NCBI GenBank assembly: GCA_964418585.1
Contig: CAYQMG010000204.1
Location: 61,074-125,073, forward strand
Direction: 5' to 3'
Source: JAJRTE01 sp964418585
Lineage (GTDB): Bacteria; Myxococcota_A; UBA796; JAJRTE01
DNA length: 64,000 nucleotides
Shown: piece after piece, positions 8,482-19,467 of the stretch
How positions within the stretch are numbered: the first letter of the stretch is position 1
Layout of the letters: each line of letters starts with the position of its first letter
The notes under the pieces: model-generated
Databases searched by the model: none
Seen by the model: only the letters and a program-made list of their open reading frames with translations
Told to the model about the DNA's origin: nothing
Position numbers and translations under genes: made by a program

Positions 8482-10994
8482 CTGGCGCACCGAAATCCGA
8501 TCTTGGGAGACGACGACGTCGGACTCGTGGCAGCCCGGTTCGAGGTCCGGGCCTCAGTGGGGCCATCCACGAACGAGCCGCCACGGATCACTTTCCATTG
8601 TCCCCGGGCCGGACCCGTGGGGTTGCGGGACGGGGACTTGCTGTAGTAGCGAGGATCGTACCAGTCCGCGGTCCACTCCCACACGTTGCCGGCCATGTTG
8701 AGCGCACCATACGGAGACCGGCCGGACGGGTAGGCTCCCACAGGAGCCGGTCGCTTCAGGTTGCTGCCCCGGTAGTTCAATCGATCCGGGGTAGGCGGTG
8801 TGTCGCCCCAGGGATAGATTCGCCCGTCTGTGCCTCGAGCGGCTTTCTCCCATTCGGCTTCGGTGGGCAGGCGAAGGCCCACGGCCCGGCAGTAAGCGTC
8901 CGCCTCGTACCAGGTGACCGAGACCACCGGGTCGTCGTCTCCCGCCCCGTTCCGCTTGTTTCGGTGGTCGGGGTATACCGTCTCGAACATGGCGTTGGAA
9001 ACCTCGGTTCGGTCGATCAAGAATCCTCGTACCACCACCGGTCCCGAGTGGCCGCGTTCGTCCTGTTCCGCCTTGTCGTCGGCCTCGGTGGCTCCCATGA
9101 CGAACGGCCCTCCAGAAACCCGCACCATCTGGTGTCGGGGCTGTGTGGCAGATGCTGTGGTCGGTTCGTGTTCAGGGGTGGGTTCAGGAGCCCTGGCTGC
9201 AGGTGTTTCCGGGGGCGACCCCGTCTTGCGACCCGGAAAGCCACCTGGGTTCTCCGGGCCGGCCCCCGTTTCGGGCCGGGTCGACGCTGCTCGCGTCGGG
9301 CGTCCGCGCTCCGCACGGGACCCGGCACCTCGCACCGGTGCCTGAACCGTTGCCACGGGTTCCTCAACCGTCTCACCCGCGTTCCGGCCGCCGCCCAGAG
9401 CCAGGAACTCCGCCAGCAGTTCCTCCCCGCTCAACCCGAGTTCGTGACCCTCGATGGTCGCCGGCCCGGACATCCACATCGTCACCACCCGGCGGTACCG
9501 CGTGCGTACCGGGTCGATGGATACGTTCCCTCCCTGCCTGTTCAGTGTCCGGTCCCGCACCACGCGGGCCTCGAGAAATGCGATCTCCGGGTCGTTCGGT
9601 CCGAGGGGACGGGCTGCCTCGAGGTGTTGCTCGGCCAGGTCCAGGTTTCCCGCCTTCCATTCGAGGAAGGCAAGCCCTTTGTGGGCGATGCGGCTGGTCC
9701 AGGCATCGGCCGAGGTGAGGAGGGACAGGATCTTGGCCGCGTCCTCCCGGCGACCGGAGTGGAGGGCTTCGAGGCCGAGGAACAGGGCCACCCGTGGGTC
9801 TTCGGCACGTGCCGGCTGAATCGCAGCTCGAGCCAGGTCCGAATCCCGGGTGCCGGTGAGGAGGTGAACGAAGGCGATCGATCCGTCTTCTCCAGCGAGT
9901 TCGGCGAGTCCGAACGGAGAGCGGTCCCGGTCCCCGGCCGGGGGCAGGAGGAAGAACCGCTCCCCCACGTGAAAGTTCGAGTCGTGGAGTTTCCAGGCCT
10001 GGGTGTCGTCTCGAGTCAGGCGTGGGCGTGGCTGGGGTGCGGCAACCGTGGAGGACTCCATGCTTCGTTCGGTCAGAGTGCGGGCGTCGGGGAGGGAAGG
10101 CACCGCGTATCGGCCGAAGAGCAGGGCGAGCAGGGCGATGACGGCCACGATCGGGATCCAGCGGAGGGGGAACCCTCCGGGTCGACGGTGTCGCGCAAGT
10201 GTCCGTATCCGGGCGTTTGCCCGTGGTATGGCGGCAGGTGCGTCGGATCGAGGTGCAACCGCAGCGGGTGTCGATTTGTCGGCGGGCCGCGCGATGCCTT
10301 CCACGGCCGGGTAGGATGCCTGGGCGTCCGTGGGCAGGACCCGGCGCACCACGAGGCGAACACCGGAGTCTCCGAACGTGAGTTCATCGCCCACGGCCAG
10401 GGGGCAGGGCTCTCCCTTCAGATTGATGAACTGGTGCTTGGTGCCAGCCGTGCGTTCGAGCAGGGTGCCTTGTTTGGTGCCCAGGTCATGATAAATGACA
10501 CTTCCGCCGATCTGATAGAAGAACCCGTGGAGTGGGTCCACGGACGAATCCTGGATCAGGAGGTGCGTGATCCCCTCGACACGACCCACGAGCAGGGGCA
10601 GGTGCCGCAGGTCAAGGGTGCGGGAGGTCGGGGGGGCGTCTTCCACGGGTTCGACCAGGTCGATGAGCAGGGAACGGTCGGAGCGTTGGCGCCGGAGCTT
10701 CTGGATGGTCCATTCGGAGAGCTTCTCGAGGGTCTGGATCGTGTGCGCCACGTCGAGGCCGGAGCTGTCTGGGAAGAGGCGGGTGATGTGGGCGCGTGCG
10801 AGGTAGAGGAGCAGGAGTTGGTGGTTGAGGGAGATCTCCTCGTCCAGGGAGAGGCTTTCAGCGTCGTCGGCCGGGTCCTCGAAATCCGTGGTGTCCAGGA
10901 CGAGTTCGTCCGTCTCCCGGTCGTTCGGGGGTTGGGGAAGCGGATGAAGTTTGAAGGGGTTGGGATTCACGGGGCACCCCGGTGGACCGGACAT
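8478..10994 (-). CDS. FHA-domain, single-pass membrane protein with C-terminal SUMF1/FGE-fold domain
   Basis: The 838-residue protein begins with an acidic segment and a helical region (about 40-110). An FHA domain, which reads phospho-Thr, follows at about 130-220 ('LLVGRVEGITHLLIQD', 'GDELTFGDSGVRLVV'). A transmembrane helix lies at about 283-305, then a helical, TPR-like region, a low-complexity linker, and a formylglycine-generating-enzyme-like domain at about 610-838 ('YPWGD', 'NVWEWTADWYDP', 'IRGGSF', 'GFRCAR'). The paired redox Cys of true FGE are absent after 'RGGSF' (VDGPTEARTSNR), so it is probably a binding rather than oxidising domain. It heads a minus-strand operon and faces a PP2C gene. 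The ATG at 10994 sits just after a promoter; a GTG at 10970 is an alternative start. Confidence 0.82.
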   Translation of the reverse strand: MSGPPGCPVNPNPFKLHPLPQPPNDRETDELVLDTTDFEDPADDAESLSLDEEISLNHQLLLLYLARAHITRLFPDSSGLDVAHTIQTLEKLSEWTIQKLRRQRSDRSLLIDLVEPVEDAPPTSRTLDLRHLPLLVGRVEGITHLLIQDSSVDPLHGFFYQIGGSVIYHDLGTKQGTLLERTAGTKHQFINLKGEPCPLAVGDELTFGDSGVRLVVRRVLPTDAQASYPAVEGIARPADKSTPAAVAPRSDAPAAIPRANARIRTLARHRRPGGFPLRWIPIVAVIALLALLFGRYAVPSLPDARTLTERSMESSTVAAPQPRPRLTRDDTQAWKLHDSNFHVGERFFLLPPAGDRDRSPFGLAELAGEDGSIAFVHLLTGTRDSDLARAAIQPARAEDPRVALFLGLEALHSGRREDAAKILSLLTSADAWTSRIAHKGLAFLEWKAGNLDLAEQHLEAARPLGPNDPEIAFLEARVVRDRTLNRQGGNVSIDPVRTRYRRVVTMWMSGPATIEGHELGLSGEELLAEFLALGGGRNAGETVEEPVATVQAPVRGAGSRAERGRPTRAASTRPETGAGPENPGGFPGRKTGSPPETPAARAPEPTPEHEPTTASATQPRHQMVRVSGGPFVMGATEADDKAEQDERGHSGPVVVRGFLIDRTEVSNAMFETVYPDHRNKRNGAGDDDPVVSVTWYEADAYCRAVGLRLPTEAEWEKAARGTDGRIYPWGDTPPTPDRLNYRGSNLKRPAPVGAYPSGRSPYGALNMAGNVWEWTADWYDPRYYSKSPSRNPTGPARGQWKVIRGGSFVDGPTEARTSNRAATSPTSSSPKIGFRCAR

Positions 10995-11018
10995 CGCGCA
11001 CGAGTTCGGGTGCCAATT

Positions 11019-11047
11019 GTTATAGCCGAGGTTTCCTGGCGCGACAA
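11019..11047 (-). promoter_or_regulatory. Sigma-70-like promoter for the FHA/FGE operon
   Basis: On the minus strand TTGTCG (11047-11042), 17 bp and TATAAC (11024-11019). The predicted start of transcription is about 18 nt before the ATG at 10994. Confidence 0.6.
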
Positions 11048-11111
11048 GGGAGAAACCGTGCATGCAGAGTGAACGGTGGGCGTTTCCGATGGCGAGTCGG
11101 GAACATGCTGC

Positions 11112-11140
11112 TTGACCAGGGGATGAAAACGCGGTATGGG
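11112..11140 (+). promoter_or_regulatory. Possible promoter for the PP2C gene
   Basis: TTGACC (11112-11117), 17 bp and TATGGG (11135-11140), 36 bp upstream of the ATG at 11177. The -10 is weak. Confidence 0.4.
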
Positions 11141-11176
11141 AAGATCGGGTTTTCGGCATTGGTCTGGAGGCGTTTC

Positions 11177-12442
11177 ATGAAGCTGAGGTCCTGGGGAGTC
11201 AGTGACATCGGGCGAAGGCGGGGACACAACGAGGACTACTTCCTGATTGACGAGGGACTCTGTCTCGCCATCGTCGCTGACGGCATGGGAGGGCTGGATC
11301 GGGGCGATATTGCAAGTCGGCGTGCGTGTGAGGTGATCCGTGCACACGTGCTCGAGAACCAGGACGTGCTGGACGAGTTTCGAGCGGACCAGACGTTGCA
11401 GACCCGCGAGAAAGTTCTGGCGATGCTGGATGCAGGCGTCCAGGTGGCCTGCGGGGAGATATTTGCGATCGCGGAGCAGCAGGGCAGCCGTGGGATGGGG
11501 ACCACCCTGGACATCCTGTTGCTGTGCGATGGGATCGGCTTCATCGCCCATGTGGGAGACAGCCGGGTCTACCTGTTTCGTGCGGGTCGCATCCATCAAC
11601 TCACCGAGGATCACTCGTTGGTGCAGGAAAAGGTCCGCCAGGGACTGCTCACGCGGGAGGAGGCCCGAACCGCCAGGCGGCGAAACGTGATCACCCGGGC
11701 GGTGGGCGTCCTGCCCAACGTGAAGGTGGATACCCTTGTGTTCGAGGTGGACGCGGACGACTATTTCCTCCTCTGCACCGACGGATTGCACCAGTACTAT
11801 CCGGACGATGAACTTCAGGAGGCGCTGGCGCAGACCCCGCCCGAGGAGGTGGCCCAGTCCCTGGTGGAGGTTGCCAACGAGCGGGGAGGCTCGGACAACA
11901 TCACCACGGTCTATCTTCACGTGGTCACCTCGATTCCTCGAGAGTTCTGGGACAAATCCACGGTAAAGATGGAAACCCTCTCCAAGATGCCGCTGTTCCG
12001 CTACCTCAACTACAGGGAACTGGTGGCGGTGTCGAGCATTGCGGATTTCCGGAACGTGCCCTCCGGCACGGTCCTGTTCAAGGAAGGAGAGGAAGGCGAC
12101 GAGTTGTTCTTGCTCCTCTCAGGGCGGGTTTCCATCATCAAGAACAGCGTGGTGATGGTCACGCTCGAGGGTGGGGACCATTTTGGGGAGATGGCCCTGC
12201 TCGATCAACCGCGTCGCTCCGCTCATGCGGTGGTGGAGCGGGAGGCGGCCTTCCTGGTGGTGCGGCGCTCCGATTTCTACGCGTTGATGAAGCGGAACTC
12301 GGTGCTGGCGGTAAAACTGCTCTGGAACATCCTGCTCACCCTCTCCGCCAATCTCCGGCTCACGTCCGAGCAACTCACCCGGGAAGGGGGTGGGGGCCTG
12401 CCCACCGTTCCAAAGGAACTCGCCGAATGGCTCAAGGATTGA
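11177..12442 (+). CDS. PP2C-family Ser/Thr phosphatase fused to a cyclic nucleotide-binding domain
   Basis: The 421-residue protein has an N-terminal PPM/PP2C phosphatase (about 1-250). Metal-ligand motifs are all visible: 'GHNEDYF' (Asp), 'VADGMGG', 'GTT' as 'MGTTLD', 'HVGDSRVYL' and 'GGSDNITTVYL'. A cNMP-binding domain follows (about 270-400): 'VPSGTVLFKEGEEGDELFLLLSG' and 'HFGEMALLDQPRRSAHAVV', with the ligand Glu and Arg kept. This implies a Mn/Mg-dependent phospho-Ser/Thr phosphatase gated by a cyclic nucleotide. It diverges from an operon with an FHA protein and a free-standing cNMP-binding protein. GGAGG lies six bases before the ATG at 11177; longer in-frame starts have none. Confidence 0.88.
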   Translation: MKLRSWGVSDIGRRRGHNEDYFLIDEGLCLAIVADGMGGLDRGDIASRRACEVIRAHVLENQDVLDEFRADQTLQTREKVLAMLDAGVQVACGEIFAIAEQQGSRGMGTTLDILLLCDGIGFIAHVGDSRVYLFRAGRIHQLTEDHSLVQEKVRQGLLTREEARTARRRNVITRAVGVLPNVKVDTLVFEVDADDYFLLCTDGLHQYYPDDELQEALAQTPPEEVAQSLVEVANERGGSDNITTVYLHVVTSIPREFWDKSTVKMETLSKMPLFRYLNYRELVAVSSIADFRNVPSGTVLFKEGEEGDELFLLLSGRVSIIKNSVVMVTLEGGDHFGEMALLDQPRRSAHAVVEREAAFLVVRRSDFYALMKRNSVLAVKLLWNILLTLSANLRLTSEQLTREGGGGLPTVPKELAEWLKD

Positions 12443-12487
12443 GCCCCCAGGCGCCCTCGGCCCCTCCTGTGGCAAGCCTCTCAGGGA

Positions 12488-14137
12488 TCAGGCCCCGGCT
12501 GCGCCGACCGGACGATAGAACTTGTCGACCGTTTCCTGGTACCGTTCCACCTCGGCCGCCCGTTCTTCCTCGGACCAACCCAGCTCGCTCCCCATCAACC
12601 TCGAGACGGTTTCGGCTGCCGGCAGCCCCTGGCCCGGTCGCCAGATGGCCAGGCGTAGACGCCGCGTGAGCACGTCGGCGATGGTGAGGGCGCATTCGTG
12701 CCGGACCGCGTGAACCACCTCGCCCTGAAGAAACGGGGCACCCTCGTCGAGCGGGTCCAGGCCGCCCGGGACCGTGCGGCACAGATCCAGGACTCGAGTC
12801 GCGTCCGAACCATAGGTGGAGACCAGGTGTCGAGCCACCGTCTCGCTCTGCCCTGCGTCCACGAGGCGTTCGACCTCGGTTTCCACGTCCAGCACGGACC
12901 GGGCCAGGGAGCGCTCGGTCAGGCAAGGCCCGATCCGGTGACGCCGTGCCGGAGGCAGGTGCGCCAGGACCTGGTCGACGAGTTCTCGAGCCATGAGTCG
13001 GTAGGTGGTGAGTTTGCCGCCTGCGATGGAGATGAGCCCGGAAGGGTCCTCGAAGATTTCGTGCTCTCGTGAGATCGCCCCGGCGTCCGCCTCTTCTCGA
13101 GGCGCGATCAAGGGCCTGAGTCCGGCGAATACGCTGATCACGTCCGACCGGGAGAGCTTGCTCGCAGGAAACGCCTGGTTGGCCGCCTCCAGCAGGTAGT
13201 CCACATCGTCCCAGTCGGTGTGCACCCCCTCCGGATCCCCCTGGAAAAAGGTGTCCGTGGTCCCGATGAGCGTCACGTCGCCCCACGGAATGGAGAAAAG
13301 CTGTCGTTCATCCACGGGATTCCGAAATGCCAGTGTGGCGTGCTGCCGAATCCTCGAGGAGGGCACCACGATGTGCACCCCCTTGGTCGGACTGAGCGTC
13401 TTCTCCGCAGGCGCCTCGAGGCTCCGGACATCGTTCACCCACACCCCGGTGGCGTTGACCACACACGACGCTCGAGCCTCGAACGTCTCCCACGTCCGCA
13501 TATCCCGCACCACCACGCCGCATATCCGGCCCTTCTCTCGCAGAAAGCCGATGGCGGCGGCGTAGTTGAGCGCCACGCCACCCTGGCGCACGCCGGCCTT
13601 GATGTTCTCCAGGGTCAGGCGTGCGTCATCCACGGCGGCATCGTAGTAGTATGCAGCCCCGCGCAGGCCCTCGGGATTGAGGTCTGGAATCTCCTCGAGG
13701 GTTTCTTCCACGGAAAGCATCCGGTGGCGTTGGTAGTTCCGGAATCCGCCGAGTGCCTCGTAGAGCCACATCCCGGCCTTGACCATGGCCGGCCCTTCCT
13801 TGTCGGTGCGATAGATGGGATAGACGAACGGAATGGGCTTCACCAGATGGGGGTTCTGCCGGATGAGCAAGTTGCGCTCCAGGCACGACTCCCGGGTCAG
13901 GCCGAAGTCGTACTCCTTGAGATACCTGAGACCGCCGTGGACCAGCTTGGAGGATTTGCTGCTCGTTCCGCTGGCAAAGTCCCCTTTCTCGAGCAACAGG
14001 GTGCGCATGCCCCGCAGGACGGCGTCGCGGAGGATACCGGCGCCTGTGATACCGCCTCCGATGACGATGAGGTCGAACGGGGTGCGTGGGAGTCGGGCGA
14101 GGTTCCGGGAACGGGCGTTTGCCGAGAACGAGATCAT
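12488..14137 (-). CDS. glpD: FAD-dependent glycerol-3-phosphate dehydrogenase
   Basis: Membrane-associated flavoenzyme oxidising sn-glycerol-3-phosphate to dihydroxyacetone phosphate and feeding electrons to quinone. The 549-residue protein has the FAD Rossmann motif 'VIGGGITGAGILRDA' at about residues 24-38, the signature 'GTSSKSSKLVHGGLRYL', the 'VVNATGVW' strand, 'VFAGLRPL', 'GGKLTTYRLMA' and a C-terminal helical cap. This is the full family length. The start at 14137 has GGAGA upstream; an in-frame ATG at 14254 would overlap the promoter. It is a single gene with no glpF or glpK next to it, convergent with the PP2C gene (45 bp gap). Confidence 0.95.
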   Translation of the reverse strand: MISFSANARSRNLARLPRTPFDLIVIGGGITGAGILRDAVLRGMRTLLLEKGDFASGTSSKSSKLVHGGLRYLKEYDFGLTRESCLERNLLIRQNPHLVKPIPFVYPIYRTDKEGPAMVKAGMWLYEALGGFRNYQRHRMLSVEETLEEIPDLNPEGLRGAAYYYDAAVDDARLTLENIKAGVRQGGVALNYAAAIGFLREKGRICGVVVRDMRTWETFEARASCVVNATGVWVNDVRSLEAPAEKTLSPTKGVHIVVPSSRIRQHATLAFRNPVDERQLFSIPWGDVTLIGTTDTFFQGDPEGVHTDWDDVDYLLEAANQAFPASKLSRSDVISVFAGLRPLIAPREEADAGAISREHEIFEDPSGLISIAGGKLTTYRLMARELVDQVLAHLPPARRHRIGPCLTERSLARSVLDVETEVERLVDAGQSETVARHLVSTYGSDATRVLDLCRTVPGGLDPLDEGAPFLQGEVVHAVRHECALTIADVLTRRLRLAIWRPGQGLPAAETVSRLMGSELGWSEEERAAEVERYQETVDKFYRPVGAAGA

Positions 14138-14226
14138 GATGTGTCTCCACGGGACCGGCAGACAGGCCCGGGTCGGCCCGGGTCGTGTCGAGCCCCTCGA
14201 AAAGTCCAACTGAAATGCTGGAAGTG

Positions 14227-14254
14227 ATACTACCAGCCGTCCGTGATGCGTCAA
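14227..14254 (-). promoter_or_regulatory. Sigma-70-like promoter for glpD
   Basis: On the minus strand TTGACG (14254-14249), 16 bp and TAGTAT (14232-14227), about 90 bp before the ATG at 14137. Confidence 0.5.
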
Positions 14255-14396
14255 CCTTCTTTGTCAAGCCGGTGTTCGGGCCGGGGGCGGGGGAGTCGTA
14301 CAGGGGCGATTCGGGGGCTCGAGCGAGGTGGTGGGGCGACCGGATGGACGAGGCGGTGCAGGTTCTGGTACCCTGGAGTGGCAGGGGAGGTTGGAG

Positions 14397-15677
14397 ATGG
14401 CCGAGGAACCAAGGAGAGGACGCTCCAGAAAGCGTGCTCGGCGAGGCAAGGGTCGGGCCGGGCCGGGGGCGGAACCGTTGGCCCAGGCGGTTCAGATCCT
14501 GGAAGCGTTGAACGCGCTCGGAGACACCCTGGCGGCGCGACGGGGCCTGGACGCTCGAGAAGCCGCTTCCATGGACAGCGTGGTCGTTCCTCTGGTGCTC
14601 CGGTTCGGCGTTGCTGGCCGGAACGCGACCCTGGGCGAGGACGGAGCGCGGCTGGTCGCGCACCTGACCAGGGAGATCGAGGAACGTATTCAGGCCCGGT
14701 CCGCGTTCGTGGAGGGGAGGGTCTACTGCTTTTTCTGCGGCTGTTCCGACTGCGCACACGCACGGCCGCCCGATCCCCTGGACACCTTCTGCGGTTACTC
14801 GGCCCTGGGCAAGCCACAATGGCAGAGCTTTCCAAACTTTTGCATCGCCCTGGGAGAACGTAGGGTGGACGCGATCTACGGCGATCCGCCCGAGATCATC
14901 GCCGTCTTGCAAGAAGCACAGGATCTGGACGCGGACCGCTTGCCGGGCTTCGGCCGAAATCGGCTGGCCTTCAATGTGCTCGGACAGGTGGTCGCCGGCC
15001 TCGTCCCGGACAACTTCAATCCGGCCAGACCCTCGAACTCTCGAGTCGCATGGACCATTCAGGTGCTGGAGACACGCTCAGGCAATGGATCCGCCCGGCT
15101 CCGCCTCAACATGATCGGACTCTCCATGTGGAACTTGCTCGAGGCGGCTGCCGAGGCCGGGAGACGGGAGGCTCCGGAACGGCTCCGGCGTACCATCGCT
15201 TCCACCCGCCGACGAGTCGAGGCGCTCGGCCGACGGATCGCAAGTGCAGAACGGCGCGGCGAGTCGTTCGACCTCGAGGAAGCTGTCCGACCGATCCTTT
15301 CACGGCTGAGAACCGAGGTGGAACGCGATCTGAGAGAATCCTCCTACCGCACCCAGCACGCCCGGGTACGGCATCGCAGCGTGTCCCGGCCCACCGGGAA
15401 TGCGATTCGGGATGCACGCAGCGTCACACTGGACCGCTTGCTGTTCGATTCGGCCCGCTCCACCATCGTGGTCCTGGGGCCTCGAGGCCGGACCCATGTG
15501 TTCACTCGAGAAGGCCGACATGTGACCAGCATGCAGCTCAACCCGGGAGAACTCGAACGCAAGTTGCACCGGGGACGCTGGCAGCCGCTGGAGCCTTCGG
15601 CAGCCCAGGCATTCGTGGACACGGTGCGCACCCTGGGCCGGTCCGGCGAGGAGGGCGAGGGCGGGCCTTCAGCGTGA
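14397..15677 (+). CDS. Cys-cluster protein of unknown function
   Basis: A 426-residue soluble protein I do not recognise. A basic N-terminus (RGRSRKRARRGK) is followed by a helical region. A compact metal-binding-looking cluster is built from Cys111, Cys114, Cys116, Cys119, His121 and Cys132 ('CFFCGCSDCAHARPP', 'DTFCGYS'), suggesting Zn or Fe-S. The middle has 'GYSALGKPQWQSFPNFC', and the C-terminal third is a long helical segment (about 255-330) and then a beta-rich end ('STIVVLGPRGRTHVFTREG'). GGGGAGG lies six bases before the ATG at 14397. It stands alone between divergent glpD and the convergent fadIJ operon. No signal peptide or membrane segment. Confidence 0.7.
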   Translation: MAEEPRRGRSRKRARRGKGRAGPGAEPLAQAVQILEALNALGDTLAARRGLDAREAASMDSVVVPLVLRFGVAGRNATLGEDGARLVAHLTREIEERIQARSAFVEGRVYCFFCGCSDCAHARPPDPLDTFCGYSALGKPQWQSFPNFCIALGERRVDAIYGDPPEIIAVLQEAQDLDADRLPGFGRNRLAFNVLGQVVAGLVPDNFNPARPSNSRVAWTIQVLETRSGNGSARLRLNMIGLSMWNLLEAAAEAGRREAPERLRRTIASTRRRVEALGRRIASAERRGESFDLEEAVRPILSRLRTEVERDLRESSYRTQHARVRHRSVSRPTGNAIRDARSVTLDRLLFDSARSTIVVLGPRGRTHVFTREGRHVTSMQLNPGELERKLHRGRWQPLEPSAAQAFVDTVRTLGRSGEEGEGGPSA

Positions 15678-15693
15678 CCGGGAGAACGGCGGG

Positions 15694-17855
<2,162 letters not shown>

Positions 17856-17859
<4 letters not shown>

Positions 17860-19172
17860 GATGTCACCTCCCATACCATGGCAGCAGCCAGGCCTCCGGC
17901 GGCACACGCACTGGTCAGCGCCAGTCCACCCCCTCGGCGACGCAGTTCCCGAAGCGTCTGCGTCACGATGCGGCCCCCTGTGGCGGCAAAAGGGTGCCCG
18001 TAGGCAATGGAGCCCCCGAGAACGTTGAACCGATCCATGGCCACGGACCCCACCGGCGCGGTCCGGTTGAGTTTCTCGCGGGCAAAAGAGGTGGATTCCA
18101 GCGCCTGGAGGTTCGCAAGGACCTGGGCCGCGAATGCCTCATGCATGTCGACCAGGTCGATGTCCGAAAGCCGAACTCGAGCCCGATCCAGGGCAATCGG
18201 AATGGCGTGGGCAGGCCCCATCAGCATGTCCCGGCGCGTGTCCAGGGCGGCAAAAGCGTGGCTGCGCAGAAAGCCAAGCGGCTCCAGTCCGAGTGCACGG
18301 GCCCGGTCCTCACGCATCAGAACTACGGCGGACGCTCCGTCGGTGAGCGCGGTGCTGTTGCCTGCGGTGAGGGTCCCGTGTCGCCGGTCAAAGGCGGGCC
18401 TGAGTCGCGCAAGCGCCTCGAGGGTGGTGTCGGGCCGCACCACGTTGTCCCGGACGAACGGCGCATCGAACGGGGGTACGTAGGCCCGCATGACCTCCCC
18501 GTCCAGTTTGCCTTGCTCCCAGGCTCGAGCGGCCAGGGTGTGGGAACGGAGGGCGAAGGCGTCCTGGTCGCTGCGAGAGATCCCATGGTCCCTGGCCAGT
18601 TGCTCCCCGTGCTCCCCCATGGTCATGCCTGTCGAGTACTCGGTCACAGCAGGAGGCACCGGGGAAAGATCCCGGGGCTTCAATCCGGCCAGAATCTTGA
18701 CCCGATCCCGGGCGCTCCGGGCTCGAGTCAGGTCCACCAGGGCGGTGGCGAGTCGGCGGGACAGGGTGATCGGCACCACCGATGCGCTGTCGGTCCCCCC
18801 TGCGATACCCACCTCGGCAGCCCCGGTCTCGATGGCCTGGGCCACGTTCACCATGGCGAGCATGGCGCTCGTGCACGCTTGCGACACACTGTACGCCACC
18901 GTGGAAGGCGCCATCCCGGTGCCAAGCACGATCTCCCGCGCGATGTTGGGCGCCTCCATCACCGGGAGTACCTGACCAAATACGAGCAGGTCGATGGCGC
19001 TCGGTTCGATGGCGGTTCGCACGAGCAACTCGTTGACGACCATCATGCCCAGCTCCAGGGTGCTCGTGGTGCGAAACGCCGTGGACTGACGCGCGAACGG
19101 CGTGCGCAGGCCGGCCACGAGCGCAACGCGGCGTCCGGCGCGGGGCCGGCGGGGTCGGGCGGTTGGAGACAT
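17856..19172 (-). CDS. fadI: Acetyl-CoA C-acyltransferase (3-ketoacyl-CoA thiolase)
   Basis: Thiolase completing each beta-oxidation round by cleaving 3-ketoacyl-CoA; partner of the downstream FadJ. The 438-residue length matches the FadI (trifunctional beta-subunit) class rather than the ~390-residue FadA. The nucleophilic Cys is Cys100 in 'VSQACTSAM'. Others are 'MHEAFA' (the class's 'HE' loop), 'GGSIAYGHPFAATGGR' with the catalytic His and 'SACAAGG' with the second Cys. The ATG at 19172 lies about 74 nt below a sigma-70-like promoter. First gene of the fadIJ pair. Confidence 0.93.
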
Positions 19173-19252
19173 GGTGTGTTTCCCCCTCGAGGTGCGAGCC
19201 TGGAAGGCCCCGGCCGGGGGCGTCCGGCTCGAGGCATTGGTGTGACGTTTCG

Positions 19253-19281
19253 ATGGTATGACGCACAGACGTGAAGGTCAA
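19253..19281 (-). promoter_or_regulatory. Sigma-70-like promoter for fadIJ
   Basis: On the minus strand TTGACC (19281-19276), 17 bp and TACCAT (19258-19253). Confidence 0.5.
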
Positions 19282-19401
19282 GTCGGTCCACCGGTTTCCC
19301 ACAGGTCCACTTCGAAGTTGGCGGCGCAAGCGGACGGCCGCCCCCGCTGCATGCCTGCCGCCGAGAGGCGGTGTTTGCGCGTCTTTCCCGGTTCTCGAGA
19401 A

Positions 19402-19417
19402 TGAATCAAATGAATCA
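19402..19417 (-). repeat. Direct repeat upstream of fadIJ, possible operator
   Basis: Two copies of TGATTCA (minus strand; TGAATCA on the plus strand at 19402-19408 and 19411-19417) with a 9-bp period, about 120 bp upstream of the fadIJ promoter. Could be a half-site pair for a regulator; no known motif matched. Confidence 0.3.
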
Positions 19418-19467
19418 GGTTTGTTCCGGCAACAGGGGTTGAATGGAGTGGCAAGAGAGACAGCCGC

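Noticed and set aside
8598..11072. Long open frame (about 820 codons) antisense to the FHA/FGE gene
   Set aside because: Arises from GC-rich codon structure opposite a clearly conserved gene; its own translation is Arg/Gly/Pro-rich without family features.
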